Source of the DNA: CAIMDX01 sp041652155
GTDB taxonomy: Bacteria > Patescibacteriota > Minisyncoccia > Minisyncoccales > JAQTVQ01
Length of the DNA: 6,537 nucleotides
Assembly (NCBI GenBank): GCA_041652155.1
Contig: JBAZHV010000029.1
Coordinates: 1 to 6,537, forward strand
Direction: 5' to 3'
Shown here: positions 1 to 4,003 of the stretch, one piece after another
Layout of the letters: the number at the start of each line of letters is the position of its first letter
How positions within the stretch are numbered: the stretch's first letter is position 1
Notes under the pieces: model-generated
Databases searched by the model: none
Seen by the model: the letters and a program-made list of their open reading frames with translations, nothing else
Told to the model about the DNA's origin: nothing
Made by a program: the position numbers and the translations under genes

Positions 1-890
1 AGGAATTGTTTTGCCAGTTTTTCCGCTTCTTTGTAATTTTTCACCCATATTATGCGCTGGTCGCGCTTGAACCAGGTTGCTTGGCGTTTGGTATATTGCC
101 AGAGCTCTCTTAGCGATCGCTCTTCGGCTTCTTCCTCGGTTATTTTTCCTTGCAGGCATAAGGCGAAAGCCCTGTAATGCATCCCGAACTCTTCTATTCT
201 TTTCCAGGAAATTCCTGATTTCCGCAGTTTTTTGATCTCTTTCACGAATCCCTGTTCCAGCCAAATTTTGAATCTTTTTTCGATCAGTTTTTTCAATTTT
301 TCCGGCTCCCGCTGTACGCCGATGATCAAGGTCGAATAAGGCAGGGGATCCGTTTTTATTTCTCCTACTGGTTTTTTAGTTAAGGTTACTATTTCAATGG
401 CTCTTACTAAGCGCCGCGGATTATCCTCGTCTATGGTCTTTGCTCTTTTAGGGTCGAGTTTTTTTAGTATTTTATATAGTTCTTCCGTGGTTTTTGATCC
501 AAGTTTTTCTCTTAATTTCCAGTCGGGTTTTACTTCCGGCAGTACGATGCCGTCGATCAAAGCTTGGATGTAAAATCCGGTACCGCCGCAAACGATCGGG
601 AGTTTTTCTTTTTTGAATATGGTATTCAGCGCTTTCATTCCCAGCTTTCTGTATTGGGCGGCCGTGAATTTTTTCTTCGGCGAAGCCACGTCGAGGAGAT
701 AATGGGGGACGCCTTCCATTTCTTTTTTCGTTATCTTAGCCGTGCCGATATCCATTTGCTTATAGACCTGTCTGGAATCGGCCGAAATTATCTCGCCGTT
801 GAATTTTTTGGCAAGCTTGATCGAAAGGCCGGTCTTTCCGGAAGCTGTCGGCCCGACAATAACAATAATTTTTTTATTTCCAGCGTTCAT
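1..890 (-). CDS. miaA: tRNA dimethylallyltransferase MiaA (3' end cut by window edge)
   Basis: Transfers a dimethylallyl group from DMAPP to N6 of A37 in tRNAs reading UNN codons, giving i6A37 in the cytoplasm. Reading the minus strand from the ATG at 890 gives 296 uninterrupted residues. The P-loop GPTASGKT is at 13-20, the tRNA-contact motif DSRQVY at 38-43, GGTGFY at 102-107 (GGTGLY in most homologues), NPRRLVRAIEI at 157-167, and the C-terminal signature KRQATWFKRD at 268-277. The frame is still open at base 1, ending LAKQF; MiaA is usually about 300 residues, so only a few are missing. The start is fixed by the short lead-in to the P-loop. No Shine-Dalgarno is visible. A terminator stem at the end of the upstream zincin gene suggests separate transcription. 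MiaB, the next enzyme on the same base, is encoded at 2042-3361. Identification is secure. Confidence 0.96.
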   Translation of the reverse strand, partial: MNAGNKKIIVIVGPTASGKTGLSIKLAKKFNGEIISADSRQVYKQMDIGTAKITKKEMEGVPHYLLDVASPKKKFTAAQYRKLGMKALNTIFKKEKLPIVCGGTGFYIQALIDGIVLPEVKPDWKLREKLGSKTTEELYKILKKLDPKRAKTIDEDNPRRLVRAIEIVTLTKKPVGEIKTDPLPYSTLIIGVQREPEKLKKLIEKRFKIWLEQGFVKEIKKLRKSGISWKRIEEFGMHYRAFALCLQGKITEEEAEERSLRELWQYTKRQATWFKRDQRIIWVKNYKEAEKLAKQF

Positions 891-901
891 ATCTAATTTA
901 G

Positions 902-910
902 AATATACCA
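902..910 (-). promoter_or_regulatory. candidate extended -10 for miaA
   Basis: The minus strand reads TGG-TATATT here, an extended -10 (TGn plus a 5/6 match to TATAAT). No convincing -35 lies 17 nt upstream. If used, transcription would start about 4-5 nt before the miaA ATG, giving a nearly leaderless mRNA. Weak evidence, from pattern only. Confidence 0.3.
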
Positions 911-925
911 ATTTTTTCAAATTTA

Positions 926-953
926 AAAGCTAGGAACGGTTGTTCCTAGCTTT
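926..953 (-). terminator. stem-loop overlapping the zincin stop codon
   Basis: A perfect 12-bp inverted repeat (926-937 with 942-953) has a 4-nt loop. On the minus strand it is followed by TAAATTTG, a poor but T-containing tail. The last codons of the zincin gene (ARNNRS and the TAG stop) lie inside the stem, so the terminator is built into the coding end. It separates that gene from miaA. Confidence 0.6.
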
Positions 954-1445
954 AATAATATCCTTGGCTGCAACAAGGAAATTTTTTTGGCTTATTATTT
1001 GGCCGATTTCCTGCAGGGTCAGCTTGGCCGCCAGGCAGAAAGTCATTGCCAGCCTGGCGTCCCTTTCGAGCGGGTTTGGATCGTGACAGACGGCAACATC
1101 TTTTAGCATTATCTTCCTCATCAAAGGCAGAGGCATTCTCATCCAGTCTTTTGGCCGCAACAGTTCTATTTCCATTTCGTGTTGCACCCTGTGCCGGACC
1201 TCGTGAGCGGCTATTCCGATAGGAGAGTATTCTTCCGTGTACGCTTCATCAGCTACGATATACATTTCCGCCGTTTTTTTCATCATATAGATTTCTTTCC
1301 CTATTTTTTTTGGGGTTTCGTCTCGGACATAGCAGGCTATCCTTCTTTTGCCCGGTTCTTTTTGGATGACGATAGGAACAGGATGAAGGAAAACCATGGC
1401 ATCAAGCTGTCTTATGGTTTGGACCCTAAGATCTAAATTATTCAT
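930..1445 (-). CDS. predicted zincin-like metallopeptidase, unrecognised family
   Basis: The 171-aa product carries HEVRH at 81-85 within IAAHEVRHRVQHE, the HExxH zinc-binding and catalytic signature. About 40 residues on is NPLERDAR (E127), a plausible third zinc ligand as in gluzincins and ImmA/IrrE-like proteins. That is family logic; I do not recognise the exact family. There is no signal peptide or clear membrane segment, so it is probably cytoplasmic. The frame also opens at an ATG at 1535 (201 aa), but I prefer 1445. The 1535 ATG sits inside a TTGACA-N14-TGTTATTTATT promoter, residues 1-30 of the longer form are encoded by overlapping inverted repeats, and the 1445 start context (CTTTTAAAAATGAATAAT) matches that of the gene at 3819. 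Transcribed alone and ended by the stem at 926-953. It lies between miaA and miaB, with no sign of a functional link. Confidence 0.8.
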   Translation of the reverse strand: MNNLDLRVQTIRQLDAMVFLHPVPIVIQKEPGKRRIACYVRDETPKKIGKEIYMMKKTAEMYIVADEAYTEEYSPIGIAAHEVRHRVQHEMEIELLRPKDWMRMPLPLMRKIMLKDVAVCHDPNPLERDARLAMTFCLAAKLTLQEIGQIISQKNFLVAAKDIIKARNNRS

Positions 1446-1455
1446 TTTTAAAAGG

Positions 1456-1517
1456 AAGCTATGTGCGCTCGCGCTTGGCGAACTTATAGCTTTCTGGCTT
1501 AGTTCGCCTTTAAGGCG
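1456..1517 (-). promoter_or_regulatory. structured 5' leader of the zincin gene (possible pseudoknot)
   Basis: On the minus strand GGCGAACT (1508-1501) pairs with AGTTCGCC (1484-1477), giving 8 bp. Within its loop AAGCTAT (1492-1486) can pair with ATAGCTT (1462-1456), giving 7 bp, to form an H-type pseudoknot with a 1-nt junction. The intervening AAGCGCGAGCGCAC has a small hairpin of its own. A competing stem, CGCC (1517-1514) with GGCG (1508-1505), excludes the first helix. The pseudoknot ends 10 nt before the ATG at 1445, where the ribosome lands. This suggests translational control, or else an inserted repeat element. It matches no riboswitch class that I recognise. Confidence 0.45.
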
Positions 1518-1525
1518 GTCAAGAA

Positions 1526-1554
1526 TAAATAACATTTTCGCTGCCCGGTGTCAA
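1526..1554 (-). promoter_or_regulatory. sigma70-like promoter of the zincin gene
   Basis: The minus strand has a perfect -35 TTGACA (1554-1549), 17 nt, then -10 TATTTA (1531-1526) preceded by an extended TG (TGTTATTTATT). The -10 alone is poor (3/6). However, the whole module differs by one base in its 11-nt -10 block from the stronger promoter at 3897-3925, with the same 14-nt gap from TTGACA to TG. It predicts a start near 1519 and a leader of about 74 nt before the ATG at 1445. Confidence 0.6.
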
Positions 1555-1619
1555 AATTTTTTGAAGCTGAGATCGGTCTTCGAGTATTTTGTCCAGAGGC
1601 TATGTCTGCATATTCCCGG

Positions 1620-1648
1620 TTGACTTCGCCGCTTATTTACACTATAAC
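1620..1648 (+). promoter_or_regulatory. sigma70-like promoter of the 102-aa gene
   Basis: TTGACT (1620-1625), a 17-nt spacer and TATAAC (1643-1648) match the consensus at 5/6 in each box. The predicted start is near 1655, about 35 nt before the ATG at 1690. It is divergent from the zincin promoter at 1526-1554. Confidence 0.7.
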
Positions 1649-1667
1649 TTTCAGAAAGTCGAAAGTT
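1646..1667. promoter_or_regulatory. operator-like palindromes over the +1 region
   Basis: ACTTTC-A-GAAAGT (1647-1659) is a perfect 13-bp palindrome. A third half-site follows, so that AACTTTC (1646-1652) also mirrors GAAAGTT (1661-1667). The sites overlap the -10 box and the predicted transcription start, a usual position for a repressor operator. The second pairing is followed by seven T, so a weak AT-rich attenuator-like hairpin is an alternative reading. Confidence 0.35.
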
Positions 1668-1689
1668 TTTTTAAAAGTAAATAAAATAT

Positions 1690-1998
1690 ATGCGTTTTCC
1701 ATTTTTTGGTTCTGTCGAGAGAGAGGAGGGAGAAAAGGATGTCAGTATAGAATATTATGATGAAGAAGCGGATATGGACCATATTCTTTCCTGGAACGGA
1801 AAGAAAAAAAGATGGCAAAGAGAGGTCTGCCACTCTGGCGAAAGAGTAGGATATTCTGGTCCGGCCATGGAAGATGAACTAGCTGCCCGAAAGCTTTTGG
1901 AGTACTTTGAGCTGGATTATGTTCAAATAAGAACAAAATTCAGCCTTAAAGAGCTTGAGCGGATGCCGCCTTCCAAGCTGGAAGGATTGAAAAAGTAA
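1690..1998 (+). CDS. hypothetical protein, 102 aa, unrecognised
   Basis: The only plus-strand gene in the window. I do not recognise the protein. It is soluble and highly charged, with an acidic segment (REEGEKD...YYDEEADMD, 11-30), a basic stretch with two Trp (W35, W42), one Cys (C47), and a predicted helical C-terminal half ending KELERMPPSKLEGLKK. There is no signal peptide or membrane segment. Reality is supported by a good promoter at 1620-1648 and a strong terminator 14 nt after the stop. The ATG at 1690 lacks a Shine-Dalgarno. The AGGAGG inside the frame (about 1724-1729) precedes an out-of-frame ATG that stops after three codons, so a frameshift or a different start near 1740 cannot be excluded. 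Function unknown. Confidence 0.65.
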   Translation: MRFPFFGSVEREEGEKDVSIEYYDEEADMDHILSWNGKKKRWQREVCHSGERVGYSGPAMEDELAARKLLEYFELDYVQIRTKFSLKELERMPPSKLEGLKK

Positions 1999-2011
1999 AA
2001 TTTTCACAAAG

Positions 2012-2038
2012 AAAAAAGACCCCAGCGGGGTCTTTTTT
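2012..2038. terminator. bidirectional intrinsic terminator between the 102-aa gene and miaB
   Basis: A6-GACCCC (2012-2023), loop AGC, then GGGGTC-T6 (2027-2038): a perfect 12-bp stem with a T-run on whichever strand is read. It lies 14 nt after the plus-strand gene's stop and 4 nt beyond the miaB stop, so it serves both converging genes. Confidence 0.93.
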
Positions 2039-2041
2039 ATA

Positions 2042-3361
2042 TTACGCCAGGTCTCCTTCCAAGCCCCAAGGCAGGGCGGCTGTTATTTTTGCTTTTACGA
2101 ATTGGCCGGTGAAGTTCTCGTTGCTATCTTTAGGGAGCCTGATCTTAACGGTTTTGAAGTGTCTGGATTTTCCCAGGATGACGTCTTTTCTTTGTTCGTC
2201 TATCAAAACTTCGATGGTTTCGTCGACGAATTTTTTGTTTTTTGCCAGAGCTGTTTTTTCAAGCAATTGGGTCAGATATTTCCATCTTGTGTCCTTTTCT
2301 TTCTGGGACACGTTGTCCGGCAGCCAGGAAGAGACTGTGCCGGGGCGCGGAGAATATTTGGCTATATAAGCCATATCGTATCCGACCTCTTCCATCGCTT
2401 TCAAAGTGCTTATGTACTGGTCCCTTGTTTCGCCCGGATAGCCGGTTATGATATCGGTGGAAAGGGCCAGCTCTTTTTCCAGCCCTTGCCTCTGGCTGGA
2501 GAAAGCCGCTCTTATCCTTTTCACCAGCGACTTATATTCCCCGATCTTATATGATCTTCTCATCCTTGAAAGCACTTCATCGTCTCCGGATTGCATCGGC
2601 AGGTTGAAATAAGGGGTCATTTTTTTGGAGCGGGCGATGGCTTCGATCATTTCGCTCGTAAATTCCTTCGGGTGGGGGCTGGTGAACCTTATCCAAAAAT
2701 TACCAGGCAGTTCGTTTATCATTTTTAAAAGTTTGGCGAAGTTGATGCCTTTGTCGTTGTAGTCATTAACGTTTTGTCCTAACAGCCAGATTTCTTTCGC
2801 CCCGTTGTTTATGGCGTTCTCCGCTTCGATCATTATTTCTTTGTGGCTTCTCAATACCAAAGGCCCGCGAGTGTAGGGGACGGCGCAGTACGAACAAAAA
2901 TTGCTGCAACCATTAGAAATGGGAATGAAGACCGAATAGCTGTTTGAATATTTGGGTTTTTGGTTGAAATAAGAACAGTCCTTTTGCGTCATATCGAAAG
3001 CCTGAAAAAATTGTTCCTGTCCGAAATACTCCGGCCATTGGGCCAAATTTTTGATGGAAAGGATGTAATCGAACATCTTTTGGGTCTTTTTGAAATCCTC
3101 GGGCAGTACGCAGCCGGTAAGCACGGTCTTGAGCCGTGGATTTTTCTTCTTTATCTCGGTCAGATTTTTAGCCAAACCAAAAACCCTGTCCATTGCCGAT
3201 TGGCGCACCGAACAGGTATTCATAATGATCAGGTCGGCGTCCGCTTCTTTGGCGGCGGGCTGATAGCCTCTCTTCTCCAGCATGGCGGCGATCCTTTCGG
3301 AGTCCGACTTGTTCATCTGGCAGCCGAGAGTGATGATAAAATATTTGAGGTTGTTTTCCAT
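2042..3361 (-). CDS. miaB: tRNA-2-methylthio-N6-dimethylallyladenosine synthase MiaB
   Basis: Radical-SAM methylthiotransferase that converts i6A37 to ms2i6A37 in tRNA, acting after MiaA. At 439 aa it is close to the usual family length. Domains in order: an N-terminal UPF0004/MTTase domain whose auxiliary 4Fe-4S ligands are C14 (LGCQMN), C50 (NTCSVR) and C84 (TGC); the radical-SAM core with C152-x3-C156-x2-C159 (GCSNFCSYCAVPYTRG); and a C-terminal TRAM RNA-binding domain from about 372 to 439. LGQNVNDY (194-201) and the VPYTRG context favour MiaB over the paralogues RimO and MtaB. The ATG at 3361 starts directly before the conserved YFIITLGCQMN. No Shine-Dalgarno is seen. It is bounded by terminators on both sides, so it is a single-gene unit. 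The MTTase cluster lies about 1.2 kb from miaA on the same strand, with two other genes between. Confidence 0.96.
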   Translation of the reverse strand: MENNLKYFIITLGCQMNKSDSERIAAMLEKRGYQPAAKEADADLIIMNTCSVRQSAMDRVFGLAKNLTEIKKKNPRLKTVLTGCVLPEDFKKTQKMFDYILSIKNLAQWPEYFGQEQFFQAFDMTQKDCSYFNQKPKYSNSYSVFIPISNGCSNFCSYCAVPYTRGPLVLRSHKEIMIEAENAINNGAKEIWLLGQNVNDYNDKGINFAKLLKMINELPGNFWIRFTSPHPKEFTSEMIEAIARSKKMTPYFNLPMQSGDDEVLSRMRRSYKIGEYKSLVKRIRAAFSSQRQGLEKELALSTDIITGYPGETRDQYISTLKAMEEVGYDMAYIAKYSPRPGTVSSWLPDNVSQKEKDTRWKYLTQLLEKTALAKNKKFVDETIEVLIDEQRKDVILGKSRHFKTVKIRLPKDSNENFTGQFVKAKITAALPWGLEGDLA

Positions 3362-3382
3362 AGATTCTTTGTTACAGGGCCA

Positions 3383-3411
3383 ATCTTAGCAGAAAGGAGG
3401 CTGTTTAGAAA
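3383..3411 (-). promoter_or_regulatory. weak candidate promoter of miaB
   Basis: The minus strand reads TTTCTA (3411-3406), 17 nt, then TAAGAT (3388-3383) preceded by TG at the extended -10 position. The -10 matches 4/6 and the -35 only 3/6. It would give a leader of about 15-20 nt. It is offered because the upstream gene ends in a terminator, so miaB needs a promoter in this gap. Confidence 0.35.
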
Positions 3412-3444
3412 GGCATTTTTATTTTTCGTTAGATAAAATACAAA

Positions 3445-3467
3445 AGACAGAGCACGAAGCCCTGTCT
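3445..3467 (-). terminator. terminator of the 110-aa exported protein gene
   Basis: AGACAGGGC and GCTCTGTCT on the minus strand form a 9-bp stem with a 5-nt loop. One pair is G-U on the minus-strand RNA but A-C (unpaired) on the plus strand, which points to minus-strand use. The stem is followed on that strand by TTTGTATTTTAT. It starts about 20 nt after the stop at 3487. The plus strand also has a T7 run after the stem, so some bidirectional use is possible. Confidence 0.7.
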
Positions 3468-3486
3468 AAGATTTTTTTGATTGCGC

Positions 3487-3819
3487 TTAGTCGGCGCAAT
3501 CCGCCCAGCTTCCATTCTCCTGGAAACAGGCAACGTGGTCGTTGATAAACACCTTTAAAGATGTCTCTTCGACCACCGGCTGGCTGACTGTCACGGATGA
3601 TTGCTGTTGTCCCGAAGTTTTCGAGACAACCTTACCGTTCTCTACGGTGTAGATTGTGACGTTCTCGTCGCAATCCGCACCAAGGTCTTTGGCGCAATCG
3701 GTTAACGCCGCAGCGTCTGTGGCGGCATCCGTTTCAGGGACAATTGTCCATGATGGGATATAATAGGAGAAAACAAATGCAACGAGCACGCCGTAAACAT
3801 AAAATAATTTATTATTCAT
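3487..3819 (-). CDS. small exported or membrane-anchored cysteine-containing protein, unrecognised
   Basis: The 110-aa product has no family I recognise. The N-terminus MNNK is followed by a hydrophobic helix (about 5-22, LFYVYGVLVAFVFSYY). This is a signal anchor or uncleaved signal peptide, as no AxA cleavage site follows. The rest is probably outside the cytoplasmic membrane: four cysteines (C42, C50, C98, C108) that could form two disulfides, an Ala/Asp-rich segment (30-50), and a Ser/Gln/Val-rich linker (65-85). The C-terminus, ACFQENGSWADCAD, holds the last Cys pair. The start at 3819 is fixed by the hydrophobic segment. The gene has the best promoter in the window (3897-3925), a structured leader of about 70 nt and its own terminator, so strong or regulated independent expression is likely. 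Function unknown. Confidence 0.75.
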   Translation of the reverse strand: MNNKLFYVYGVLVAFVFSYYIPSWTIVPETDAATDAAALTDCAKDLGADCDENVTIYTVENGKVVSKTSGQQQSSVTVSQPVVEETSLKVFINDHVACFQENGSWADCAD

Positions 3820-3826
3820 TTTTTTA

Positions 3827-3879
3827 AAAGATCATCGTAGATCTTTCTTAGAGCTTTTTGCCCGGTCCATTGGACCAGG
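3827..3879 (-). promoter_or_regulatory. structured 5' leader of the 110-aa gene
   Basis: Two stem-loops lie between the predicted transcription start (about 3890) and the ATG. The first pairs CCTGGTCC (3879-3872) with GGACCGGG (3868-3861) around loop AAT: 8 bp on the minus strand, one a G-U pair that would be a mismatch on the plus strand. The second pairs AAAGATC (3846-3840) with GATCTTT (3833-3827), 7 bp, ending 7 nt before the start codon. Between them lies AAAGCTCTAAG (3857-3847), which matches AAAGCTATAAG in the zincin leader at 10 of 11 positions. It may be a cis-regulatory RNA of unknown type. Confidence 0.45.
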
Positions 3880-3896
3880 TCAAGAAGCATGGTTAA

Positions 3897-3925
3897 TATA
3901 TAACATAAATGTATTATCCTGTCAA
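3897..3925 (-). promoter_or_regulatory. strong sigma70-like promoter of the 110-aa gene
   Basis: The minus strand has TTGACA (3925-3920, perfect), a 17-nt spacer and TATATA (3902-3897), with an extended TG one base upstream of the -10 (TGTTATATATT). The predicted start is near 3890. This is the best promoter match in the window and nearly duplicates the module at 1526-1554. Confidence 0.8.
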
Positions 3926-3946
3926 TAGCGGAACAAGGCCAATAGA

Positions 3947-3970
3947 AACCGCCAGTTTTAGCTGGCGGTT
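3947..3970 (-). terminator. stem-loop after the DUF5667 gene
   Basis: AACCGCCAG (3947-3955) pairs perfectly with CTGGCGGTT (3962-3970), a 9-bp GC-rich stem with a 6-nt loop. On the minus strand it lies 33 nt past the stop at 4004 and is followed by TCTATTGG, a poor T-tract. Likely an intrinsic terminator or a 3'-end stabilising hairpin. Confidence 0.6.
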
Positions 3971-4003
3971 CGGGAAGTGAATGATTCAGGTCTTTCCCAG
4001 TTG

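Noticed and set aside
564..896. Plus-strand frame of 110 aa opposite miaA
   Set aside because: Wholly antisense to a clearly conserved enzyme, and the product is Phe-rich in the manner of a reversed Lys-rich frame.
1446..1519. Known riboswitch (preQ1 or fluoride type) in the zincin leader
   Set aside because: Both classes use pseudoknots, but the conserved loop bases I know for them are not present. Kept only as an unclassified structured leader.
1651..1936. Minus-strand frames of 60 and 64 aa over the 102-aa gene
   Set aside because: No promoter is seen for them, and the plus strand has a near-consensus promoter and a correctly placed terminator.
2102..2554. Plus-strand 150-aa frame opposite miaB, with smaller ones nearby
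   Set aside because: Antisense to the conserved TRAM and radical-SAM coding sequence, with no promoter or start signal.
2042..3361. RimO or MtaB instead of MiaB
   Set aside because: LGCQMN, VPYTRG and LGQNVNDY fit MiaB, and miaA is nearby.
3445..3478. Plus-strand terminator at the same stem
   Set aside because: A T7 tract does follow on the plus strand, but no plus-strand gene leads into it and the stem has an A-C mismatch in that orientation; assigned to the minus strand.
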